From contig NW_020313285.1 of the NCBI RefSeq assembly GCF_003265705.1, positions 13,909,338 through 13,973,337 of the forward strand: DNA of 64,000 nt. The letters are read 5' to 3'. The notes beneath the pieces are model-generated. The model was given only the letters and a program-made list of their open reading frames with translations. It was not told the origin of the DNA and made no database searches. The stretch is from Callorhinus ursinus (lineage: Eukaryota > Chordata > Mammalia > Carnivora > Otariidae). How positions within the stretch are numbered: position 1 is the first letter of the stretch; each line of letters begins with the position of its first letter. A program made the position numbers and the translations under genes. This document shows, piece by piece, positions 12,216-23,370 of the stretch.

Positions 12216-13060
12216 TGTCTACATTGGCCTCTCTCTACCACCAAGAACTTGTGACATACAGGAGAAATGATAGATTTTTCAAATATAATTTAGAAACATA
12301 ATACACATAAATATAAAATGATTCAGTAGTTAAGTGAAATACTTTTTGCCAGGCTTTTTGTTTCATGCTTTTGATTCCCAGGAAAGGTTTAAATTGATTC
12401 AGGAAGGCAGTCACAAAATTGTGTTTATTTCATTTGCTGACCTGGGAGACAGAGAGCAAGAAAGTCAAGAAAGAAAGAGGCAGGATAGAGAAAGAAAATG
12501 ACAGAAACATAGCAATTACCCTCTTTTTAGCCGTTTTGAAAAGGGTAATGAAATTTGATCTTGATATAACTCCATCCTTTTATCATAAAGCAGATGTATG
12601 ACAATTGTTTTTGGTCTGGAATGCAAAGTTTTATAGTTTAAAAGCAATTTATCTAACTAGTCTTTAAAATTCTGAAATCATTTAGAAATGTAAACTGAAA
12701 GGCTTTTTAAACAGCATTTTTCCTATATGGAAATAAAAGGGATGAGAGCAAAATACAAACTTTGACATTTGACTGCATTTATAACCCTGGCACATTCGGT
12801 AAACATTTTGATAATGTTGAGTTAAAGTTTAAACAAATGACAAAGATATGTTCGAAACTTGGTTTCTTAACTTAAACTTTACATCTGAGTAGTTACTTCC
12901 ATAACTTTTATATCACGTTCCAAAAAGAAAATATGTAACCCACGAATCAGTCATTTTAATTAGCTGAGTTCTAAAATTTGCAGCTTCAATGCAGAATGAG
13001 TAAAAGATAAGTAAACTAAATCAATAGTTCAGGTATATATTTTATTTGCTCATTTTCCTT
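12216..13060. other. Intergenic, nothing assigned
   Basis: AT-rich. The 60-codon frame at 12419-12601 has no recognisable feature. Confidence 0.5.

Positions 13061-13064
<4 letters not shown>

Positions 13065-13099
<35 letters not shown>
13065..13099 (+). repeat. GT microsatellite
   Basis: A nearly pure (GT)n run of about 17 units. Confidence 0.95.
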
Positions 13100-13100
<1 letters not shown>

Positions 13101-13133
13101 CAACAAACTTTGAGGCATAGTCTACCAGCTCTG

Positions 13134-13175
13134 TTTTTTTTCTAATGAGACCCTATTTTTTTTCTAATGAGACCC
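13134..13175 (+). repeat. Tandem duplication, 22-bp period
   Basis: T8 followed by CTAATGAGACCC occurs at 13134-13153 and again at 13156-13175, separated by TA. The two copies are identical, so the duplication looks recent. Confidence 0.9.
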
Positions 13176-13599
13176 AACCAATTATTTTATTATTTTGTTC
13201 TATATATTTCCCATATATTATTTCAGTTCCACCAGTATTATTAAAATATATTCTGTGATATTAGAACTGTTGTAAATATTAGAATTAAAAAAAAAGGTCA
13301 CTTCCACTTCAGTGGAAGATACACACGTATAAGAAATAATGGATTTAAGCTATCCGTAACACATGCCATAACAAAGGTATCTGGAGATCCCTGTGAAAAT
13401 ATCTGGGAAGGAGAGGTAATTACTGCTTGAGGGAATCTCGACAGACTCTTTTCAGGAGAAACAGTTAGGCTGGCTTTTGACAGAAGGGTAGGTCAGGTTA
13501 GACAAGTAACTGAGGGGGATTAAGAAAGAATGCAGAGGAAAGTCTCAATAAGAAGCAGGAACTTAAAGCAGGGCATATTCTGAGAACAAGTAAATTGGT

Positions 13600-14010
13600 C
13601 GGGGGCTCTTTAGTCTTCCGTGGTTCAGCTTTCCTTTTCCTTTTGGATGTCCTCATTCAACAAAGTGCAAAGCCCCCAGAAAGCACCTTGCCACAGCACC
13701 TTGCCCATGCTTCACAGAAAGAGACTGTCTAGGGGTTGTATGAGTCTGAAGCTCGTGGGACTTGGCCCATTTTTCAGGATGACTATAAGAACCAGTACTT
13801 TTATGCTCCATCGCTCTGTCACTCCTTGATGTTTTCAAACTTTTCTGGTGCCATTTCGGGCACTGATGGCTTTGCCTCTGAAGAACAGCTTAAAGACACA
13901 GCGCCTACAGTGTGTGACATGGCAAATGCTCTCACAACTCATGTGATCTTATAAAACCTGTTCTGCAAGCTTCCACATCCCAGTTTTATGAATAAATGCA
14001 TTTGAAAAAC
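13600..14010 (+). other. Unrecognised stretch, possible retrocopy remnant
   Basis: GC-richer than its surroundings, with overlapping short frames (13620-13829 and 13736-13954) and a downstream AATAAA at about 13991 followed by A-rich sequence. I do not recognise the protein in any frame. No flanking duplication was found. It could equally be unique non-coding DNA. Confidence 0.2.
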
Positions 14011-14850
14011 ATAATTCTGTAATACTGCTTTTTTTTTTTTTACTCTGCCAAGAATAATGGAATCTTTCTCCATTCTAAGAAAGAAACAGAGCAAAAAGGA
14101 TATTTGTCACACAATTTGAATGAAGGATGGCTAGTAGATTAATTAATTTTCTTCCACTAAGAAATTTGGACTTTGTTGCTAGACTATTCTATTTGGAACA
14201 TGATCCACACAAATCACTAAGCCACTGATTTGATTATAAAAGCTATTTTACAATAACTTCATTTTTTACATTGTTGATTCAATATAGTTAGGAAAAGAAG
14301 TAAACTATACAATTCATCACTTGGTACTCTGAGAACTGGATAAAAAGAAAAGCACACATCAAAGGTATGCATGCAGTGTTTAAAAATAGACTCCCACAAA
14401 TTCTCGTATTCTGTGAAAATTTTCAAGCTATCCCTTGCAGTCAAATTCACCTACAAGCATCCATTTCCAATATTAGTGGATGTATATATCTTGTTAAATT
14501 TCGGATAAATGCATACACTTATCACATATTCAGATACACATATGGATCGGTGAGTGCTTCCTCCTGTGAGCTCTTTAAAAACAGAATATCTTGCTTCCTC
14601 ATGGTTAATTTGCATACTTGGACTATGTCAGGAGATCTCACAGGGCCTTGGCACTCAGTAAATACTGTCTGTTAGCAATACTATAACACAAGAAACTTTA
14701 CAATGATAGATGGACTTTCAGAAATCATCACCAGCCTATTTCATTTTTATTACATGCAAGAATCAAGTTTATTGGCAAAATTAGCATTGCATTATCTTGG
14801 ATGATAGTATGTTTCATACTCATTTTCTGTCTGTTTTGAAAAAAATCCAG
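14011..14850. other. Intergenic, nothing assigned
   Basis: Contains a T12 tract near 14030. The 102-codon frame at 14367-14675 has no domain or coding signature. Confidence 0.45.
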
Positions 14851-15069
14851 GGGCGCCTGGGTGGCTCATTAGGTTAAGTGTTGGACTCTTGGTCTCAGCT
14901 CAGGTGTTGATCTCAGGGTTGTGAGCTCAAGCCCCATGTAGGGCTTCATGTTGGGAGTGCAGCCTACCTAAAAAAACTAAACAACAACAAAAAGCTGGTG
15001 AAAGAAAACAAGAAAGAAAGAAAGAAAGAAAAAGAAAGAAAGAAAGAAAGAAAGAGAAAGAAAGAAAGA
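14851..15069 (+). mobile_element. Can-SINE, older subtype, with (GAAA)n tail
   Basis: Begins GGGCGCCTGGGTGGCTCATT, has the old-type middle 'GTTGTGAGCTCAAGCCCCATG', and ends in a long GAAA microsatellite (about 15009-15069). The TSD AAAAATCCAG lies at 14841-14850 and 15070-15079. Confidence 0.95.
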
Positions 15070-15357
15070 AAAAATCCAGTTATAATGCTTTCATGCAATT
15101 TCTGAATATTGGTAAAATACATTCCATCTTTCCACATACAAGCAATATTGGTCCATGTGACTTTTTAAAAATATTGGACATTTTCAAATATATACTACAC
15201 TTGAACAGTTCTCCTCTGAAAGCCTACTGAGTTTATCTCTAGCCCCACCAATGTCATAATTCCTATCCCAGTTAGTTTTGATGGAAATCACCATTTGTGC
15301 ACGACATTCTTGGTTTTAGCACTGGAAGTTCCAAGTCTCAAAAAACCTCTCAATCCT

Positions 15358-15571
15358 GGGGCCTGGGCGTCTCAGTTGGTTAAGTGTCTACCTTTGGTTG
15401 GGGTTGTGATCCCGGGGTCCTGGGATCGAGCCCCACGTCAGGCTTCCTGCTCTTTGGAGAGTCTGCTTCTCCCTTTCCCTTTCTCTCTGCTGTTCCCCCT
15501 GCTTGTACTCTCTCTCTCTCTCTCTTTCTCTGTCAAATAAATAAAATCTAAATAAAATAAAATAAAATAAA
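15358..15571 (+). mobile_element. Can-SINE with TSD
   Basis: The head GGGGCCTGGGCGTCTCAGTT carries a small rearrangement of the usual GGCGCCTGGGTGGCTCAG. The body is CT-rich and the tail is (AATAA)n. Imperfect flanking repeats AACCTCTCAATCCTGG and AACACCTTCCAGTCCTGG are the likely TSD. Confidence 0.9.
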
Positions 15572-17395
15572 AAACACCTTCCAGTCCTGGAAAAGGCAGT
15601 ACAATTGGTCATCACAGATATTATTAACATACCTAAAAACTTTCATTCTCATCAAAGAACACATCAGGGTTCACTTTCTTGAGTTGTCATATTTTTTTAA
15701 TAATTTGTTTTCAGATTAGGATCCAACTAAAGTGCATAAATTGTGATTGGTTGATATGCCTCATACTTTTTTTAGTTTTATTATTTTGTTCTATTTTTAA
15801 TCTATAGAGTCTCTCTTCCTCTCACCCTCCCTCACCCCAGTTTTTCTCGCTGAAGAAACAGGTTGCTTATCATGTAAAGTTTCCCACAGTGTGTATTTCG
15901 CAGATTGCATTCTCATGGTGGGGTGTACTATGTTCCACTGACACTTATTTATCCTGTACATTTCTAAATAGATTCAGAGTCTTGGCCACATTCTTGTTAC
16001 CATTTGCTTAGGGGAGAACAGGACTACATAGTGGTGTGTACTTCCATCATCCACGTCTGCCTGATGGTATAAGCCATTGGTTAATATTGCCTAGACTCAT
16101 ATGTGATCTTATGATATTTGGAATAAACAAATCAGTACAAAAATATTTGAAGAGTACTTAAAAGTTACATAGGTTCTTGCATAATTATTCTCCATTTCTA
16201 CCTGGCTCTGAGGATGGAAATTGTCACATTTTTGTTTCCAACCAATTCCAGCTCATGTGTATTAAAATCATCTTTTTTCTTAAGTGTACTATCACTTTAA
16301 AGGGGAATTCTTAAGGCTAAGAAAAAAACAACCCTGCACATATATGAACTTATTCTAGTATACAAGTAGGGGAAAAAGTATTTCAGCGTGTGGCCTCACT
16401 TTTGTGCTCCTAATAACACCTCATAAACAGTCATTCAAGGGACTTATTTATTTATAGGAATACTCTATTTACTAATGTATCAATCATTTTGGGATATTGC
16501 ATAATGTTGCAAATGTTTTTCCCAGTGTCTTTATTTCTTTGAGGTGAGTTTGGTCTTTAAAAGTTTTTAATTTTGACATTGCTATCTATAAATTCTTTTA
16601 GGTTTTCTTAGTTCCCTTTCTTCTTTAGTAGTGCCTAAGAGTTGGTACTTATTTAGAGATTGAGATCTTCTAAATCATGCTTAAGTTTTTATAAACACCT
16701 TTAATAAATTAAGAAAATGTATTAGTGTACGGAGTAGTACATAGCCAATAATTTTAGTTCTTTTATCCCTGAAGAAATGCTAAAGTACCAGATTCATTAA
16801 CTTAATGAGGTTACATTAATCACTTGGAGAAAACAGCCAGCATGGAAGGCAAACATCCAAAGGAAGAAACAACATGCTGATGGCAAAGAGCTTTAATTGT
16901 GAGTGCTGGCTTAGATTTGTTAGTAATGAGGCCTGAAATATAATGCTGTGAATATGTCTAACTACGGACTTATCTGGATTTGGGGAGAAACAAAACCCTG
17001 ATTAATTAATAATGTCAACCATAGAATGGGAAGAGGGAATGATGGTACACTTGCCATTTATTTTCCAAATGGCTGATATCCTTTCCAAAACCAATTCTTT
17101 ACCAGGCTCTATCATTATCATTTATGTCAGTTTCCTAATATTACCACCATATGCTAGATGTACTAAAGAATGCAAGGAAGTACGACAGTAGCTTTATTTA
17201 TGTTGATGTTTACATTAGTCTTGAAGAAAAAAAAATGTCTATGTACCAAGTATTGTTTGGTGCCCTTTAAACATTTATGTGGGAATTATTTGATACATTG
17301 TAGTAATACTCTATAGTCAATAAAGTTGAGATAATTCCTCCTGAGAAGACATTCAGGTGATTATATGGCTACATCTTGAAAAAAAATTAAGTCCA
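15572..17395. other. Intergenic, old repeat traces only
   Basis: The part at about 15700-16100 resembles a very old interspersed repeat ('ATTGTGATTGGTTGATATGCC', 'AAGTTTCCCACAGTGTG'), family not assigned. The rest is AT-rich without recognised features. Confidence 0.4.
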
Positions 17396-17583
17396 GGGAG
17401 CCTGGGTGGCTCAGTTGGTTAAGCGACTGCTTTCGGCCCAGGTCGTGATCCTGGAGTCCCGGGATCGAGTCCCGCATCGGGCTCCCTGCTCGGCGGGGAG
17501 TCTGCTTCTCCCTCTGACCCTCTTCCCTCTCGCGCTCTCTATCTCTCATTCTCTCTCTCTCAAATAAATAAATAAAATCTTTA
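17396..17583 (+). mobile_element. Can-SINE, young-looking, with TSD
   Basis: A near-consensus head and body (CCCGCATCGGGCTCCCTGCT, CTCGGCGGGGAG) with an AAATAAATAAATAAAATC tail. A long direct repeat ending AATTAAGTCCA flanks it (to 17395, and about 17584-17599). Confidence 0.96.
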
Positions 17584-17599
17584 AAAAAAATTAAGTCCA

Positions 17600-18408
17600 T
17601 TCCATTATAGTGAATGTACAAACTAGACAACAGGAATCTTAATCCCTGGGCTATATCTCATGTGAGTGTAGACAAAGCTCCCAAGCTAGGTATCTTGAAA
17701 ATCACCACTGTCAGAGGAGTTAGACCTCAGAAAATTTGGGGACTGGTCAGTTTTTCAAAATCCAAAGGGACCCTACTAACTGTCCCCTTTGAATAAGAAG
17801 CTTACCAATATCCATCTTGTTAATATTTATCCACTACATTTCTGTCTCTTTACCACATGTATCTTCACCTTTGGTTTCTGTTCCCTCTGCCAGACTAATC
17901 ACTCACTCTTTCCCGTGAAGTTCTCCTCAGCTTGTGCTTACACAGGGATCCTGTTTCTGTCTGTGCTCAGCCATTTATGGTCTCTTTTCCTCTCTTTAGC
18001 TCTCTGTTCCCACTACCAAGAAAATGCTTCTGACTCTACAGGTCAGTTTGCCAAGAGAAAGGAAGTCTCTGATTCTTGTGCAGCTTTTTCCAGGCTTTGA
18101 TGGACTGCTCCTATGTGTACAGCCCAATTATAATGTATTCACATTTAACCAGGCACCCTTAAAACACTGTCATGTCACCTTACACGAAAGGAAATTCTGG
18201 GGCTTGGTGTAGTGTACATTTACTCTTCAGAATATTGAATTTTATTATGGAATGTGAATAGGTCCACAGTTTGTAAAACACAGATAAAGTATAAATAGGT
18301 AGCTTGTAAGCAAAGATTTTTGTTAGATGTAGGCACAATTCCTAGGCTGTGTTCAATATTGGTAAGTACTTAGTAGCCTAGTAATCCTAAACATAGAAAG
18401 GAGTGGAC
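17600..18408. other. Intergenic, nothing assigned
   Basis: Includes a moderately long frame at 17789-18100 that lacks any recognised domain. Probably unique or very old repeat DNA. Confidence 0.4.
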
Positions 18409-19205
18409 AGTATTCCAATGTACGAATATATCAGATTTTCTTTATCCATTCATCTGTCAGTGGATGTTGGTGTGTTGCCATATTTTGGCTATTGTAAATA
18501 ATGCTGTAGTGAATATGGGGGTGCATATATCTCTCTGAGTTAATGTTTTTCTTTCCTTCAGGTAAATACTCAGAAGTGGAATTGCTGGATCATATGGTAG
18601 TTCTATTTTTAATTTTTGAGGAACCTCCAGGCTGTTTGTCATAGTGGCTGCAACATTTTAAATTCCTGCCACCAGTGTATAAGGGCTCCAATTTCCCCAT
18701 ATCCTTACCAACACTTGTGATCCATTTGTAACAACATGGATGAACCTGAAGGACATTGTTCTAAGTGAAATAAGTTGGTCACAGAAGGACAAATACTACA
18801 TGATTGCCCTTATATGAGGTATCTAAAAGAGTCAAAATCACAGAAGCAGAAAATAGAAGGGTATTTGCCAAGATCTGAGGGGAGGAGGGAATGGGAGTTG
18901 TTCTTCAATGAGCATAAAGTTTCTTTTATGTAGGATGAATAAATTCTGGAGATCTGTTGTACCATATAGCATCTAGAGTTACAGGACTATATTGTACACT
19001 TTAAAATTTGTTAAGAGGGTAGATTTCATGTTAAATGTTCTTACAACAACAGCAGTGAAAGAAGTACAAGAAAACTTTTTAGAGATGATGCCTAGGTCTC
19101 CTACCTGGATTGTGGTGATGGTTTTAAGGGTGTAGGCCCATCATCGACTTGTACACATTAAATGTGTGCAGTTTTGCATATAATTTCTAACTCATTAAAG
19201 AAAAA
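18409..19205 (+). mobile_element. L1 with 5' inversion (twin priming), sense 3' part
   Basis: 18409-18720 is the reverse complement of the end of L1 ORF2, with [18 protein letters not shown] readable on the minus strand at 18457-18642. From about 18721 the sequence switches to the sense strand and continues with the next part of the same L1 (AACAACATGGATGAACCTGA onward) to an A-rich end near 19205. Inverted and direct parts are adjacent in the L1 map, with only a few tens of bases missing at the switch. This is the hallmark of 5' inversion during reverse transcription. Confidence 0.8.
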
Positions 19206-20263
19206 GAAAGGAGAAAGAACAAGCAAAAAAATTTACCTAATATTCACGAGGCCCCAGGTACAAAATATTTGTGATACACTACATATTGAGAATGCTCTAA
19301 ATATACATGAAACGTATGGAGCACTCAATATTCATAAGTGCTTACTTTGGTCCCCCATTGGTGACAGTCATTCTGGCCCATATCTCCTCTGCCCAAGAAA
19401 TACAAATAAAAGCCAAGTCATTTGGAAGGCTAATTGACAAGTTCCAGCTCTGACCAAGCACACTTGTCCCTGTGATTCTCTAATAAAGGAAGTTTGTGTC
19501 GTTGGTCCAGGATACCTTCTACCTGTGGGCCCTCTTGCTAAACTCTGATACCAGTCATCACATCATCAGCAGGGAAAGCAGAGGTAGGAGAGAGAAAGGC
19601 AGGGCATATGAATATGGCACACCCCAGGATTCAGGTAGTAAGGTCCTTGCACCCCACTTATGCACTGTTCAATGTGCGTTAGCTTGCTCTGTTTTCCCTT
19701 GTTCCTCATTGTGCCTTCTAACTATGATCTCAGCGTTTGAATTTAGTCGGTGAGCCTTCCTGTTCTGTATCCTCTGGGATAACTTCCTTGGTGCTGTACT
19801 TGAAGGCTGTCATTGTAGCAAGGTAATTTGCCACATGACGTTTGGCTTGCCTGTTATTCATAAATAAAATATGTTTGCTTCAGGTTTGTTATTTAATATT
19901 AACTAAATGGAGTATAATAGTCAGAAGAAATAAAATAGTAGTCTGCTTGAAATCAGCCTTGGAAAGAAAGGAATTTAATGCTTACCTCTTCCTATTTTTT
20001 TTTTCAGCATGAACTAGGAAAAAACTGTGTACAGCTGGGTGTATTTAAGTTGTCTGTTCCATTACTACGAATGATACTGTTCCTAACCAGAATCTCTTCC
20101 TATTATGTATTTAATGCAAATCCATCAGTATTTACATTCTCCAAAATATTATACCTCAACTCTCTAAATACTCTACTTAAATCTGTATGATAAACCCAAT
20201 TGTTTTCACCATCCCCACTATCCATGAACTATGTTCCTAATGTTCTATAGGTGTTGTTGTTGT
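19206..20263. other. Intergenic, nothing assigned
   Basis: No repeat family recognised. The frames at 19162-19437 and 19496-19753 show no coding signature. Confidence 0.45.
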
Positions 20264-20456
20264 TGTTTTTTTTTAAGATTCCATCTATTTATTTGAGAGA
20301 GAGTGAAAGAAAGAAAGCACAAGATGGGGGAGGGTCAGAGGAAGAAGCAGACTCCCCACTGAGCAGGGAGGTTGAGGCAGGACTTGATCCTGGGACTCTG
20401 GGATCATTACCTGAGCTAAAGGCAGGCGCTCAACCCACTCAACCACCCAAGCACCC
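20264..20456 (-). mobile_element. Can-SINE, diverged
   Basis: A T-tail after GTTGTTGTTG, a GAGAGAGAGTGAAAGAAAG body, and head ending AACCACCCAAGCACCC. A short CTATA repeat on both sides may be the TSD. Confidence 0.88.
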
Positions 20457-20588
20457 TATAAGTAGTTTTAAAAAGAACATGGATTAGCACCCTCTCTCCT
20501 AACTCACACTCTTATTTTTCCCATCATAGCTTGTGGTTGTCCTAATAGTTGACTAACATTTTAATTACTGTTTTTGACTTCTCTGTAT

Positions 20589-20779
20589 GTTGCATTAGTT
20601 TTCTATTGATGCCATGACAGATTACCACAAATTAGTGGGTTATAACAACACAATTTGTTGTTTTAGAGTTCTGTAGGTCCGAAGTCCTATACAGGGTTCA
20701 CTGGGGCAAAATCAAAGGGTCAGCAGGGCTGTGTTCCTTTCTGGAGAAGGAAGGGCCTCTGCAGCAGGTCCAAGCTTGG
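20589..20779 (+). repeat. Ancient interspersed repeat, family not assigned
   Basis: Carries the common mammalian tract 'TAGTTTTCTATTGATGCCATGACAGATTACCACAAA' and 'GTCAGCAGGGCTGTGTTCC'. It directly abuts the ERV-L remnant that follows. Confidence 0.45.
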
Positions 20780-22340
20780 GCCATTTGATCCAATAGACCT
20801 TTGTGGTGTTGGAGGTATCAGTAGTATGAAAGGGGCTATCTAGAGCTTACGGCAAGTCCCACTGGGAGAATCTCAATGAAGAGTTTGGGGGTTCTGGTGC
20901 ATATAACTGCCATCTGCAATGGAAACTCCTGTTTTGAGAAACAACCACTGGCATGTTAGTGGGCTTTGGTAGAATTGGAGCACCTGACTATGGGATGTTA
21001 AGTGAGGATGTGGCCACAAGTGCCTATCATAAGCTAGATCCTGTCAGACCCACATGTTGGTGAATCTCATAAGGTGGGCATGCCCATTAATAATTCATCA
21101 TAACTTGAAAGGGAAACATCCAGGATCAGGCATAAGCAGTGCCAGGGAGCGCAAGCAAGCTGCCTGAGAAGGTACCTAATCCCCCAGGCACCACAACAGT
21201 TGTGGCAGTAAATCTATCCCTCAGATCATGCCTAAGTAACTCAGGATATAGGTACAAAATTGATGATGGATTTACCACCTAACTCAGAGGTGGCCTGCAA
21301 CATTGGTTGACAGTAGAGTGAAAACCCTTCTAACTAGTAGATCTTCAGATTATGAATCTGCTTATCTGCACTGTGTTAAAAGAAAAGAGGCCTAAATTTA
21401 GAATATATAATATATTAAGATTAATTAATTGGGGGGCGCCTGGGTGGCTCAGTCGTTAAGCGTCTGCCTTTGGCTCAGGTCATGATCCCAGGGTCCTGGG
21501 ATCGAGTCCCGCATCAGTCTCCCTGCTCAGCGGGGAGCCTGCTTCTCCCTCTTCCTCTGCTGTTCCCCCTGCTTGTGCTCTCTTGCTCGTGCGCTCTCTC
21601 AAATAAATACATAAACTCTTTTAAAAAAAGATTAATTGTTAGTGATCAGTGCTTTGGATGGTTGACAGGGGCCTGGAAGGAAAAGAAAGGGAAAGATTAG
21701 ACAGAAGTACGAGGAAAAATGAGGTAGAAGCATACAAATAGACATAAGAGAGTGGGCGTGGGGTGCAAATATTGTTGTATGTTAATGTTCACAAGAAAAC
21801 ATTCCTCATAGAAGAGGCCAGAATTAAAAATAACCCAGCCAGGGACGTCAGCTCATCTCTCTCATTGGTCACTCTAGTGCTGCTACATTAGGCACATGAA
21901 TAACGTGGTCCTGTTGGCCGAGGTGGAGGCTATGTGCCCAACAGCATTTGCTCTTATTAGCTGATCTACTTAAAGCCAATGAAAAAGGTCCAACTGGTCA
22001 ACAGTAAATACCAACAATCATCCGCCATTTTGGCACCAATCTTTGAGAAGACCAACTGGTCAGTTGGTGCCATTAACTATATTTGACCCCTTTCATTCTG
22101 GAAAGGCCAGCAACTTGTTCTCCAAAGAATAGATAAATATGCAGAATTTGGGTTTGCCTTTCCTCCTCATAGGGTCCCAGCGAGCACTGCTAATTAAAGT
22201 TCTACGGAATGATGGATCCACTGGCATGTGATCTCACATTCCATTCCATTCAACCAACCTTACTGCAAAAAAGGTATTTGCTTCCCTGGGGCATACATCA
22301 TGAGATGCCATATAGCCTTGTAGGAAGATTCAGCTAAAAT
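20780..22340 (+). pseudogene. Decayed ERV-L pol remnant (RT/RNase H to integrase)
   Basis: The left part (20780-21430) follows the RT-connection/RNase H region of ERV-L-type endogenous retroviruses, including the 'TGAGAAACAACCACTGGCATG' tract. The right part (21641-22340) follows integrase, including the tract whose ancestral frame reads Tyr-Gly-Phe-Ala-Phe near 22145. No frame is open, and stops and indels are scattered throughout. No LTR pair, gag or env was found. A Can-SINE interrupts it at 21433. This is an ancient, non-functional fossil shared by placental mammals. Confidence 0.7.
21433..21628 (+). mobile_element. Can-SINE inserted in the ERV-L remnant
   Basis: A near-consensus head (GGCGCCTGGGTGGCTCAGTC) and body, with AAATAAATACATAAACTC tail. 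The flanking AAGATTAATTAATT / AAAGATTAATTGTT is the TSD. It dates the insertion after the ERV-L. Confidence 0.95.
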
Positions 22341-22759
22341 GTGGGCTAGTGTCAGAGTGTGTAGCTCCAGGGGACTGCACCTTTTCCTCCTTGAATCTCA
22401 AGAGATGTTCAAAGGAAAGACTGAGGGGACTCTTGGGAATGCTTCCTAGTCATGTCAGCTGGGAGAAAGGAACAACAGGCGATGTCAGAAATCACAACCA
22501 GACCCTCCCGTGCCACCCCCACTCCTCGCCACCCATCTTTCTTATAGAGCAGAAGCTTAATTTGCAGGGGAAAGAGCAAGAATAGTTCTCACCTTACTAC
22601 ACTGGAAACTCATTTCAACTAGCAGAAGAGAATAGGAAAAAGAAAAAAAGCTCTACCTGGGGGCAGAGTAAGAATACTTGCTAGGCCAGCACTACAGGTA
22701 GAAGAGGGACAGGGGCAATTGTGAAGGCCATGCTCCACCAATTCATAGAGGCTGCCAAG
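22341..22759. other. Intergenic, nothing assigned
   Basis: A short frame at 22349-22585 is not coding-like. May contain further eroded ERV-L or L1 sequence. Confidence 0.4.
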
Positions 22760-23370
22760 ACGGAGGCTCACTCAGAACGGCAGAAGATGCCCCTCCTCTC
22801 CCACTTCCCCACGGAGGTAGCAAACACTCAGTAAGACACAGGTGGGAGAACCGTGAGAAACAGCTTCTGAGCACACAGACATCGAGAAGCACTCCCTGGT
22901 AAACTAGCCCACACCGAAACACGGGGTATCGCTAAAGGAATATAGAGCCTCTGGGGCACGGAGGGTAAAATTGTAACACCAGACTTCAAACTCGATTAAC
23001 ACAAGCCTTCATGTTAAGATGCAGGAGAAGGAAAAGTGTACCCATCTCCAAGCATAAGATAAATGTCCCTCAGAATCTACCGTACTAAACGATATGTCTG
23101 GCTTCCAACAAAAATTACAAGGCATTTGAAAAGTCAAGAACAAACACAGTCTGAAGATAGAAAGTCATTATCAAAACGAGCCTCAGATATAACCAAAGTC
23201 TGGAACTGACAAGGAATTTAAAATAACTATGAATTATATGTTAAAGGCTCTGATAGAAAAGATAGACAACATGCAAGAACAGATAAGCAATTTTAACCTA
23301 GAGCTGGAAAATATAGGAAAGAATCAAAGCTAATGGAAATACTAGAATTCAAAAATGAAGTTTTCTGTAT
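22760..23370 (+). mobile_element. Ancient L1M / HAL1-type 5' region and ORF1 relic
   Basis: Contains tracts typical of old L1 5' UTR and ORF1 in the sense strand: GGCTTCCAACAAAAATTACA, 'GAACTGACAAGGAATTTAAAATAAC', then 'AAGATAGACAACATGCAAGAACAG'. It is heavily mutated with no open frame. Confidence 0.6.
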
